From a virus: 35,047 nt of DNA. This document shows, piece after piece, positions 29,799-35,013 of the stretch. The stretch covers positions 1 to 35,047 of the IMG/VR virus record IMGVR_UViG_3300009545_000046, one strand, 5' to 3'. The notes below the pieces were generated by a model. That model made no database searches. It saw only the letters and a list, made by a program, of their open reading frames with translations, and was not told the DNA's origin. A program made the position numbers and the translations under genes. Every line of letters starts with the position of its first letter. Positions within the stretch are counted from its first letter, which is position 1.

Positions 29799-30142
29799 TC
29801 GCCTGCCTCCAATGACGCCGCTCGTGCCCGTGCGCGCTCCAGTGCTTCGCCCCACGTGAGCTCGTTGTCCTGGGCAATCTGCGCACAACGCAGCACGCGA
29901 CCGGCGTACATGCTCAAATTGACTGCAAGGCCAGCCTTGTCGGTCCACGCGTACACGGAACGATGCTCCATGGCCACGAGCTCAGGCAGCGGAACGCCCA
30001 GCTCGAACAGGACGGTTCCGCCGATGCACTGCGGTGCGTCATCAACCACGTAACGGCATTCGCGCTTGGTGTCCGCGCCTTCGCGCGCGACCACGAGCTC
30101 CAGAACTTCCAGCACGCGCTCGACGCTGATTTGGTCATTCAT
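29795..30142 (-). CDS. DUF6197-like tandem paralog 4
   Basis: This encodes 115 residues. It is very similar to paralog 5 in the N-terminal half (V-L-E-V-L-E-L-V-V-A-R-E-G, Q-C-I-G-G-T-V-L-F-E-L-G-V-P-L) and differs in the variable loop at about 57-75. It ends with A-Q-I-A-Q-D-N-E-L-T-W-G-E-A-L. Recent duplication is clear at the DNA level (39-bp identical stretch). ATGA coupling on both sides. Confidence 0.75.
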   Translation of the reverse strand: MNDQISVERVLEVLELVVAREGADTKRECRYVVDDAPQCIGGTVLFELGVPLPELVAMEHRSVYAWTDKAGLAVNLSMYAGRVLRCAQIAQDNELTWGEALERARARAASLEAGE

Positions 30143-30457
30143 TCGATCTCCCCCATCGCCTTCGCCTTGGCCATCTCCAGCGCCTCGCCCCATACGCAGC
30201 CGGCGTCTTGGGCGACCTGAGCGGTGCGCAATACGCGGCCGGCACCGTCGCTCAAGCTCACGCCGCCGACGGACGTGAATGAACTCACGGAAGTCCCCTC
30301 CAATTTTACGAGGTGACTGAGCGGCACGCCCAGCTCGAACAGCACCGTGCCGCCGATGCAATGCGCCTGGCCGTGGACCACGTACTTGCATTCACGCTTG
30401 GTGTCTTCACCTTCGCGTGCGACCACGAGCTCCAGAACTTCCAGCACGCGCTCGACG
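30087..30457. repeat. 39-bp direct repeat between paralogs 4 and 5
   Basis: 30087-30125 and 30419-30457 are identical over 39 bases, starting GCGACCACGAGCTCCAGAAC. The 332-bp spacing equals one gene plus its overlap, so recombination between them would delete or add exactly one coupled gene. Confidence 0.85.
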
Positions 30458-30474
30458 GTAATCTGGTCACTCAT
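30139..30474 (-). CDS. DUF6197-like tandem paralog 5
   Basis: This encodes 111 residues. Conserved H-C-I-G-G-T-V-L-F-E-L-G-V-P-L-S and A-Q-V-A-Q-D-A-G-C-V-W-G-E-A-L (Val replaces the usual Thr before Trp). The ATG at 30474 overlaps the relic's stop. The relic's own start at 30585 is in frame with this gene, so a 37-residue N-terminal extension could be made from the same mRNA. Confidence 0.72.
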   Translation of the reverse strand: MSDQITVERVLEVLELVVAREGEDTKRECKYVVHGQAHCIGGTVLFELGVPLSHLVKLEGTSVSSFTSVGGVSLSDGAGRVLRTAQVAQDAGCVWGEALEMAKAKAMGEIE

Positions 30475-30585
30475 TCCGCGTCCGCCTTTGTCATAGCCGC
30501 CTTCAGTGTCTCGCTCCAGGTGACGCCACCGTCCTGGATCATCTGCGCGGCACAGCACGTCCGTCTTGGTGATGATCTTCGTCAT
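30471..30585 (-). pseudogene. internally deleted and frameshifted sixth paralog
   Basis: The first 11 codons (M-T-K-I-I-T-K-T-D-V-L) match the start of paralog 2. After them the family C-terminus (A-A-Q-M-I-Q-D-G-G-V-T-W-S-E-T-L-K-A-A) follows in another frame, and the central ~75 residues are missing. Both gene junctions survive as ATGA overlaps. The length, 115 bases, is not a multiple of three, confirming the frame break. A deletion joined the two ends of an intact copy. Confidence 0.8.
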
Positions 30586-30842
30586 CTCTTCCACACCGCT
30601 TCCGAAACCCAGAGAAACGCCTCGACAGTGCCGTCCCGCTTGGCGGGATCCACCCGGTAGCCACGATAGCGGAAACTGCACAGCTTGTCACCGAGGAAAA
30701 TCGGCCGCCAATCCACAGCGGCGATGTTCTTCAATTCCGTGGCGGATTCGACCGTAATTGTGCCCAGCTCCACACCCGCTTCATTGCACACATGCACGAT
30801 AATGTCGGGATTCGGCAGCTTGTACGCCTTACGCGGGGCCAT
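30582..30842 (-). CDS. unknown 86-residue protein
   Basis: Alpha/beta composition: I-I-V-H-V-C-N then L-G-T-I-T-V-E, F-L-G-D-K-L-C-S-F-R-Y-R-G-Y-R and V-E-A-F-L-W-V-S-E at the end. ATG at 30842 and ATGA overlap with the relic paralog. Unrelated in sequence to the paralog array. Function unknown. Confidence 0.6.
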   Translation of the reverse strand: MAPRKAYKLPNPDIIVHVCNEAGVELGTITVESATELKNIAAVDWRPIFLGDKLCSFRYRGYRVDPAKRDGTVEAFLWVSEAVWKR

Positions 30843-30996
30843 TGATCACCCATCCTTCCGCATCCACCACGTCAGGCGATTCGTCGTCTTGCGTCGGGAT
30901 GATTGGCGGACGGCGCAGCGGGGTGGCCGCACCGGTCGTCACCTGCTCCACTTGCTCGTGCAGCCACCCCAACATGACGTGCGACAGCGCACTCAT
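30829..30996 (-). CDS. 55-residue small protein
   Basis: A short gene between two recognised genes. Its start overlaps the upstream stop (TAATG) and its end overlaps the next start by 14 bases. It has an N-terminal helix (L-S-H-V-M-L-G-W-L-H-E-Q-V-E-Q-V) and a Pro-rich acidic tail. The precise coupling supports it. Function unknown. Confidence 0.6.
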   Translation of the reverse strand: MSALSHVMLGWLHEQVEQVTTGAATPLRRPPIIPTQDDESPDVVDAEGWVINGPA

Positions 30997-31631
30997 TAGC
31001 CGAACAGCTTCTTCGCCTCGGCCACCTTCGCCTCGGCCTGCTCGGCGCGGGCCTCAGCCGCCTCGGCGCGGGCCTTCGCCTCGGCGAACTCTCGCTCCAG
31101 CTGCGAAACGCTGCCGGCCTGGGCAAGCACAACCCGAAGCGCGTCCATGGCGTCGGACAGGCCCGTGGCGTTGCCATTCGTGGCCGGCACGACGTCCTGG
31201 ACAACCGATCGCGGCTTCTCCTGAGCGGGCCCTGACGTCCTGGACGGCTCGGCCTTGACCGGCTTCGTCGCCGATTCGACCGTCACCTTCCTGACGGCAC
31301 GCACGGCGCGCCTGGCGTTGGCCGCCTCCTTCTCGGCGTTCCTGGCGCGACGCTCCTCCGGCGTGATGTGGGCATTGCGGTGCGGGAAGACGCTGCGAGG
31401 ACTCTCGGCGGCGAACTGGCAATCCGCGCAGCCGTAAGCGAGGGTGTCGTCCGCCAGCAGCAACGTGCGCACCGACTTCCAGTTGACCGTCATGGGCCTG
31501 TAGCCCCGACTGGTCCCCGACACCTGCGTGTCATCCGTGGCCTCCACCGAGACGTGCTTGCCGTTGTCGAGCTCGACGTATCCGTGCTCGCCCCACGCCT
31601 CGCCTGCGAACGGCTGCTTGATCCACCACAT
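30996..31631 (-). CDS. zinc-finger and coiled-coil protein, 211 residues
   Basis: The N-terminal 60 residues are strand-rich (Y-V-E-L-D-N-G-K-H-V-S-V). Next comes G-C-A-D-C-Q-F ... P-H-R-N-A-H (about 67-86), a C2H2-like zinc site, then a basic segment. The C-terminal 40 residues form an Ala/Glu heptad coiled coil. Similar finger-plus-helix proteins occur in actinophages. The ATG follows GGAAGGAACAAACC. It is the first gene after a good promoter. Function unknown. Confidence 0.7.
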   Translation of the reverse strand: MWWIKQPFAGEAWGEHGYVELDNGKHVSVEATDDTQVSGTSRGYRPMTVNWKSVRTLLLADDTLAYGCADCQFAAESPRSVFPHRNAHITPEERRARNAEKEAANARRAVRAVRKVTVESATKPVKAEPSRTSGPAQEKPRSVVQDVVPATNGNATGLSDAMDALRVVLAQAGSVSQLEREFAEAKARAEAAEARAEQAEAKVAEAKKLFG

Positions 31632-31668
31632 GGTTTGTTCCTTCCGGGTCGGTTCCGTGTCATCGCTG

Positions 31669-31697
31669 ACACTAGCGAACCATTGATGGTTTGTAAA
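31669..31697 (-). promoter_or_regulatory. promoter, TTTACA-17-TAGTGT, reading left
   Basis: On the minus strand GTGTTTACA ends at 31692 and TAGTGT (31674-31669) lies 17 bases further on, with a 37-base leader to the ATG at 31631. Same -35 context as the promoters at 15094 and 16273. It should drive the paralog array. Confidence 0.75.
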
Positions 31698-31702
31698 CAC
31701 CA

Positions 31703-31735
31703 GGCCCGTACCTGCCGTTTCCGCAGGTACGGGCC
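31703..31735 (-). terminator. hairpin terminator just upstream of the paralog operon promoter
   Basis: A 13-bp perfect stem (31703-31715 with 31723-31735) has a 7-nt loop, followed on the minus strand by TGGTGTTTAC. It ends the rightmost operon after the gene at 31742, only six bases before the next -35 box. Confidence 0.75.
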
Positions 31736-31741
31736 ATGGTC

Positions 31742-31936
31742 TTACCTTGACTTGAGTCGACGTCGCAACGCTGGCCCGACCGTGTCAAGGTGGTGGTTGA
31801 TCTCGCCCAGCATGCGCGTCTCCAGCGCGTTCCGCCCTTCGTGAAGTTCATCCCCCAGGGCGCTCTGGATTGCCTGCGCCTCTTTACGGAAAGCCGCAAG
31901 ACGTTCGATGAGTTTACCTATGGCATTGACGTCCAT
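31742..31936 (-). CDS. 64-residue helical protein
   Basis: All-helical and charged (L-I-E-R-L-A-A-F-R-K-E-A-Q-A-I-Q), with a basic end R-R-R-L-K-S-R. It could be a small coiled-coil protein. ATG at 31936, five bases beyond the previous stop; the ribosome site is weak. Last gene before the terminator. Confidence 0.55.
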   Translation of the reverse strand: MDVNAIGKLIERLAAFRKEAQAIQSALGDELHEGRNALETRMLGEINHHLDTVGPALRRRLKSR

Positions 31937-31940
31937 GGCG

Positions 31941-32066
31941 CTACTGAGTCACCCCCGTCGATACCGGAACTGCCGGCGCGGCGTTCGTGTGTGAATGCTT
32001 CGTCACCATGATCAGCACCAACACGAACACCAACGCGGCAACAAAAGTCTTCGCTCCTCTGGTCAT
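31941..32066 (-). CDS. 41-residue single-pass membrane peptide
   Basis: M-T-R-G-A-K then a hydrophobic helix (about 8-22, V-A-A-L-V-F-V-L-V-L-I-M-V), then a short Thr/Pro/Ala tail. Looks like a membrane-anchored or exported micropeptide. Preceded by a promoter candidate overlapping the upstream gene's stop and by a GAAACGGAAACGGAAG leader. Function unknown; superinfection exclusion is one possibility for such phage peptides. Confidence 0.5.
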   Translation of the reverse strand: MTRGAKTFVAALVFVLVLIMVTKHSHTNAAPAVPVSTGVTQ

Positions 32067-32100
32067 TCTTTATCCGACTTCCGTTTCCGTTTCTTGACGA

Positions 32101-32129
32101 TGTATACTACTGCTTCTTTGCCGCGTCGA
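32101..32129 (-). promoter_or_regulatory. promoter candidate TCGACG-17-TATACA, reading left
   Basis: On the minus strand TATACA (32106-32101) is a good -10 box that overlaps the end of the 32107 gene. TCGACG (32129-32124) is a partial -35 box at 17 bases. It would transcribe the small membrane peptide. Confidence 0.5.
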
Positions 32130-32310
32130 TCTGTGCACTCACCATGCGCATCGTGTTGTCCAGCTGAAGACAGGCGAGCCTGACTTCATGTACCACACGA
32201 TGCTGCTCACCGAGGCCGTTGATCGCTTCGACCTGCTGGCTTTCCAGCTGCCCGAAAACAGACTCCAACTGCTTCAGGACAGCCGTCATGACGCGAATTT
32301 CCTCAGTCAT
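32107..32310 (-). CDS. 67-residue helical coiled-coil-like protein
   Basis: All-helical: V-L-K-Q-L-E-S-V-F-G-Q-L-E-S-Q-Q-V-E-A-I-N then E-V-R-L-A-C-L-Q-L-D. Heptad hydrophobic positions suggest dimerisation. It overlaps the upstream gene by 8 bases. Function unknown. Confidence 0.55.
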   Translation of the reverse strand: MTEEIRVMTAVLKQLESVFGQLESQQVEAINGLGEQHRVVHEVRLACLQLDNTMRMVSAQIDAAKKQ

Positions 32311-32476
32311 ACTGTTCCGCCCATTCCTTTACGGTGACCTTGTGACCACTGGAATCGAAATTCGGGTACACGGGCTTGTCGTTGACGTAGTGTATCCAGC
32401 CGAACGTCCCGGACCAGTACGCCGGATTGTCGCACGTGTCGCAAAAAGGATCTTTGCGTTCGATGTCATCCCACAC
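32303..32476 (-). CDS. small C-x-x-C protein, 57 residues
   Basis: GTG at 32476, 11 bases inside the HAD gene. F-C-D-T-C-D-N-P-A-Y-W-S-G (about 11-23) and Y-P-N-F-D-S-S-G-H-K-V-T are typical of small zinc-binding phage proteins. A competing ATG at 32469 makes the usual ATGA overlap but opens another frame of low-complexity Thr/Arg/Ser-rich sequence, judged a shadow. Start and frame are therefore less certain than elsewhere. Confidence 0.45.
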   Translation of the reverse strand: MWDDIERKDPFCDTCDNPAYWSGTFGWIHYVNDKPVYPNFDSSGHKVTVKEWAEQYD

Positions 32477-32987
32477 TGTACGTTCCGATCTCCCGGTCCC
32501 ACCACTTCTCGACGTATTCGAGATGGGCCTCCAAAAGGCCCACGTTCTCGTCGGTTCGCAAAAGCAACGTCCCCGGCCGAATCGACGACCACCGGTGATC
32601 CGCTGGCGTGAACTGATCGTCGATCCACACCAGCGGCCGAGCTCCCACCGCTGCCAGCACCTCACGCTGCTTCCAGTGCGGCCCCGGCTTGACCCGGAAC
32701 GGCGGCGTCACCTCGATCACCGGGAGGGCCGGCAAGCCGATCCTCGGCGCGATCTCAGTGTTGGCGTGCTCGTTCCACGTCGTGGCCCACATCAGATCGG
32801 CGCTCAGCGCCTCGGCCAGCTGAACGAGCCTCGCGCCGTGGTCCGGATGCAACCACAAATCGAAGTGACTTCCATCAACTGGCACGGCGCGATGCTTGAC
32901 GAAACCGCGCCGATCGAGCTTGGCTGGATTGCCCAATGGATTAAGCACGCCATCGACATCCAACGCGACGACGAGACGATCGGTCAT
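32466..32987 (-). CDS. HAD-superfamily phosphatase (HAD_SAK-like)
   Basis: This encodes 173 residues. Asp10 and Asp12 in A-L-D-V-D-G-V-L-N are motif I, Thr69 in W-A-T-T-W motif II, Lys106 in W-K-Q-R motif III, and Asp123-Asp124 in W-I-D-D motif IV. The W-A-T-T-W-N-E-H-A-N and L-W-L-H-P-D-H-G segments match the HAD domain of Swiss Army Knife-type RNA-repair proteins (PF18143-like), widespread in actinobacteria. It may dephosphorylate nucleotides or nucleic-acid ends. No partner kinase or ligase is in the window. The ATG at 32987 overlaps the upstream stop. Confidence 0.78.
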   Translation of the reverse strand: MTDRLVVALDVDGVLNPLGNPAKLDRRGFVKHRAVPVDGSHFDLWLHPDHGARLVQLAEALSADLMWATTWNEHANTEIAPRIGLPALPVIEVTPPFRVKPGPHWKQREVLAAVGARPLVWIDDQFTPADHRWSSIRPGTLLLRTDENVGLLEAHLEYVEKWWDREIGTYSVG

Positions 32988-33181
32988 TTCCTCACCGTCC
33001 TTACAGTAATCGCGCAACCGCCATCTCGGAAGCCCATTTCTTTCGTGATCTCGCGCACGGCGGTCGACAAATGCCTGCCGCAGGTGTAGCGGCCGTCGGT
33101 ACCGTCCACGTAGAACGTGACAAAAAACGAGGCACCATCGGAACAGGTGAATCCGCTACGCCCGCGACAAGCTTCTGTCAT
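32984..33181 (-). CDS. small Cys-rich protein, 65 residues
   Basis: C-R-G-R-S-G-F-T-C (about 5-13), Y-T-C-G-R-H-L (about 33-39) and G-G-C-A-I-T-V form a Cys/His set with strands F-F-V-T-F-Y-V-D-G between them. Probably a small zinc-stabilised beta protein. ATGA overlaps on both sides. Function unknown. Confidence 0.6.
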   Translation of the reverse strand: MTEACRGRSGFTCSDGASFFVTFYVDGTDGRYTCGRHLSTAVREITKEMGFRDGGCAITVRTVRK

Positions 33182-33600
33182 GACGTCTCGCCGTCCAGGG
33201 CGCGTCGCAGGAACCAGTTGTAGCGTTCGTCGTCGTCGGAATACAGGACATTGGCAATCCATGTCGCAAACTCACCAATGGCCATCTCGTGTTGCACGCC
33301 GCGTTTGATCGCTTCAGTGAAAATCGCCGTAGCGATGGTCACCGCTTCGGCGCTCAACAGGCCCTGGGGGTCAACGTCGCCCCGGGCAACCGCGTGCGCC
33401 GCCTCGATGCGCAACTCACACCACTCACACGTGACCTTCGAATTCCCGACGTCTCGCCAGTCGTCCGACACGGGAACAAGCTTGCCGGTGAGATCGCACA
33501 GTGCGCGACGAAACGGACTCGCCGGCTTGCCATCGACGACGTGATCCTTGTTCACGTCGCAATGTGTGATCCCGGTTTTTGGATTGAGCAGGTTTCCCAC
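33178..33600 (-). CDS. zinc-binding paralog with extra C-terminal domain, 140 residues
   Basis: GTG at 33600. Residues about 1-70 (G-N-L-L-N-P-K-T-G-I-T-H-C-D-V-N ... A-L-C-D ... V-T-C-E-W-C) align with the whole neighbouring product, including an H-x-D-x-N and a C-x-x-C. Residues 70-140 add a helical domain (A-T-A-I-F-T-E-A-I-K-R and W-F-L-R-R-A-L-D). Looks like a duplicated gene that gained or kept an extension. Function unknown. Confidence 0.58.
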   Translation of the reverse strand: MGNLLNPKTGITHCDVNKDHVVDGKPASPFRRALCDLTGKLVPVSDDWRDVGNSKVTCEWCELRIEAAHAVARGDVDPQGLLSAEAVTIATAIFTEAIKRGVQHEMAIGEFATWIANVLYSDDDERYNWFLRRALDGETS

Positions 33601-33602
33601 GG

Positions 33603-33806
33603 TCAGGCCGCCGTCGCCACGTGCTGAATGTTTTCGATCAGCATCGCGCAGTCGGCGCAGGTGATCGGAGCGGCACCGCACTCAACGAAGTCGTCCCAGC
33701 TCACCACCGTGGCGGGGTCGCAGAACAGGGCCGACACCGGCGTATTCGCCAGCACGTTGATGTCGGCATGGATCACGCCGGTGTGCACGTTGATCAGATT
33801 TGCCAT
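33603..33806 (-). CDS. zinc-binding small protein, 67 residues, paralog of previous
   Basis: N-L-I-N-V-H-T-G-V-I-H-A-D-I-N at the start, L-F-C-D-P-A in the centre and P-I-T-C-A-D-C-A-M-L-I-E-N near the end give one Cys plus a C-x-x-C, likely a zinc site. The ATG follows a GGAAAGGGAAAGATC leader and an internal promoter candidate. Function unknown. Confidence 0.6.
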   Translation of the reverse strand: MANLINVHTGVIHADINVLANTPVSALFCDPATVVSWDDFVECGAAPITCADCAMLIENIQHVATAA

Positions 33807-33836
33807 GATCTTTCCCTTTCCGGTTCGTTACGGCAG

Positions 33837-33866
33837 ACCGTATCACGACCTGTTTCGTCGGCGCAA
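33837..33866 (-). promoter_or_regulatory. internal promoter candidate TTGCGC-18-TACGGT
   Basis: On the minus strand TTGCGC (33866-33861) and TACGGT (33842-33837) are 18 bases apart, with a TGA giving an extended -10. It overlaps the end of the 33843 gene and precedes the 33806 start by about 30 bases. Confidence 0.45.
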
Positions 33867-34010
33867 CGGCGACACCACATTCGCCAGCAGGCCCGCGCCA
33901 ACGGCGGTGACCAGCCAGAGCACGTCGCCCGTTCCGATCAGCAGCACGACGCTCAACAAGCAGGCAATCGCCAGCACGACGCCCGCGACCTTGCGCAATT
34001 CAGCAATCAT
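33843..34010 (-). CDS. 55-residue two-helix membrane protein
   Basis: M-I-A-E-L-R-K, then two hydrophobic segments (about 8-27 and 30-47) joined by G-T-G-D, ending in the basic tail P-L-R-R-R-N-R-S. Overlaps the upstream gene by ATGA. Hairpin topology is common in phage accessory membrane proteins (holin-like, exclusion, or lysis-timing proteins). The exact role is unknown. Confidence 0.6.
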   Translation of the reverse strand: MIAELRKVAGVVLAIACLLSVVLLIGTGDVLWLVTAVGAGLLANVVSPLRRRNRS

Positions 34011-34264
34011 CGACGGATCATATCAGCGCATGCCGCGATAGCGTGCAGGAGTGCCTTTTCGTGGTCCATCTGAAGCTTCCGGCTCGGCTCCCAGACCTCG
34101 CTATACGCATCCAAGGCCTTCTGTCGCAGGTCATTACGGTCGAGACCGCTCGTGAGACCCAAAGCCTCCAGCTCACGACGCACATCGTCAGAGCTGAGAC
34201 GGTCATTCTCATGGTCGATTTTCGTCTTGGCCCTTTTGACTTCAGGCCAGGGTCGCGTCGCCAT
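34007..34264 (-). CDS. 85-residue helical protein, unknown
   Basis: Basic start (P-W-P-E-V-K-R-A-K-T-K-I), then a helical segment S-S-D-D-V-R-R-E-L-E-A-L-G-L-T-S-G-L-D that resembles the SAP/HeH-like helix-extension-helix pattern of small DNA-binding domains. It ends with A-C-A-D-M-I-R-R. TAATG overlap with the next gene. DNA binding is suggested, not shown. Confidence 0.55.
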   Translation of the reverse strand: MATRPWPEVKRAKTKIDHENDRLSSDDVRRELEALGLTSGLDRNDLRQKALDAYSEVWEPSRKLQMDHEKALLHAIAACADMIRR

Positions 34265-34488
34265 TACCGCCCCTGCCTCTCCATCGACGGGATGATCTGC
34301 TCACGCAGCAGCCGCGTCACACCGCCCAGAGCCGCGATGGCGACGAAGCTCTTAATTCCCGGCTTGATGCGCATCTGCGCTTCGAGCCAGCCGGTCAGCG
34401 TGACGAAGCGCCTCAATGCTTCGACGTCGCCCGGCTGAAAGATGTTCCGCACAGCCTCATCAACTTCACTTTGCTGATTCCGGTTCAT
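34264..34488 (-). CDS. 74-residue helical protein
   Basis: ATG at 34488 overlapping the upstream TAA. Acidic first helix (V-D-E-A-V-R-N-I-F), then a Phe/Leu helix (A-L-R-R-F-V-T-L-T-G-W-L-E) and basic end. A longer in-frame reading upstream is a shadow of the neighbour. Function unknown. Confidence 0.55.
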   Translation of the reverse strand: MNRNQQSEVDEAVRNIFQPGDVEALRRFVTLTGWLEAQMRIKPGIKSFVAIAALGGVTRLLREQIIPSMERQGR

Positions 34489-34769
34489 TACTTCCACTCC
34501 CCTTCGACGAATCGCTTGCCGTCGGTCCACATGTCCAATGTCATCAAGGCGTTGGTGTAGGTCACGCGCCCCTCCGAATCGACCGGCGCATTCCACACCC
34601 GATACCCCTTGGCATCGAGAATGTCATAATGCTGATCGGCCACGAGAAACGGTGAATGGGTAGAGCGCAAACGGCCGACGAACTTCCCGTCACGAAGAAC
34701 CCGCCACCAGTACACGCCGCCGCTGGACTCGTCATTGACACAGGCCCAGTCGTGATCCTCGAAGGCCAT
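34488..34769 (-). CDS. 93-residue beta-rich protein
   Basis: Many Trp/Tyr strands: V-Y-W-W-R-V-L-R-D-G-K-F-V-G-R-L and Y-D-I-L-D-A-K-G-Y-R-V-W. Linked to both neighbours by one-base TAATG/TGATG overlaps. It resembles small WD/beta-hairpin phage proteins but no family is recognised. Confidence 0.55.
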   Translation of the reverse strand: MAFEDHDWACVNDESSGGVYWWRVLRDGKFVGRLRSTHSPFLVADQHYDILDAKGYRVWNAPVDSEGRVTYTNALMTLDMWTDGKRFVEGEWK

Positions 34770-34981
34770 CAGGAGTTCCGCTTCTCGCGCCAGTACGTCC
34801 GCGTCGCCGCCTCGGCGTCACCACGCGTCTTGTACGCGTTGTCGCGGCGATTCCAGCCGGGACCACCAGACATCCCGTGGAAGTCCTCCGCCATGGCGTG
34901 CCAGCCGTTGTGCACGGGGTACACCACGCCGCACTTCTCCCCGTTGTCGAGAACGGGATAACTCTCTGCTTCCTCTGCCAT
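34769..34981 (-). CDS. 70-residue protein, first visible gene of the rightmost operon
   Basis: ATG at 34981, seven bases after AAAGGA and directly behind GGAACGGAA; the ATG at 34996 lacks a ribosome site. V-V-Y-P-V-H-N-G-W-H-A-M and a Gly-rich turn (M-S-G-G-P-G-W-N-R-R) precede a basic helix. Mixed alpha/beta, unknown function. Confidence 0.6.
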   Translation of the reverse strand: MAEEAESYPVLDNGEKCGVVYPVHNGWHAMAEDFHGMSGGPGWNRRDNAYKTRGDAEAATRTYWREKRNS

Positions 34982-35004
34982 TTCCGTTCCTTTCATTCTT
35001 CCGA

Positions 35005-35013
35005 ATTGTACCA
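35005..35013 (-). promoter_or_regulatory. extended -10 promoter of the rightmost leftward operon
   Basis: On the minus strand TGG-TACAAT (35013-35005) is a strong extended -10 box about 24 bases before the ATG at 34981. No clear -35 box is seen. It would start the 34981-31742 gene string. Confidence 0.65.

Noticed and set aside
32329-32469. Alternative minus-strand frame starting with ATG at 32469 by ATGA overlap
   Set aside because: Its product is low-complexity Thr/Arg/Ser-rich, while the competing frame has C-x-x-C and patterned aromatic residues. Some doubt remains.
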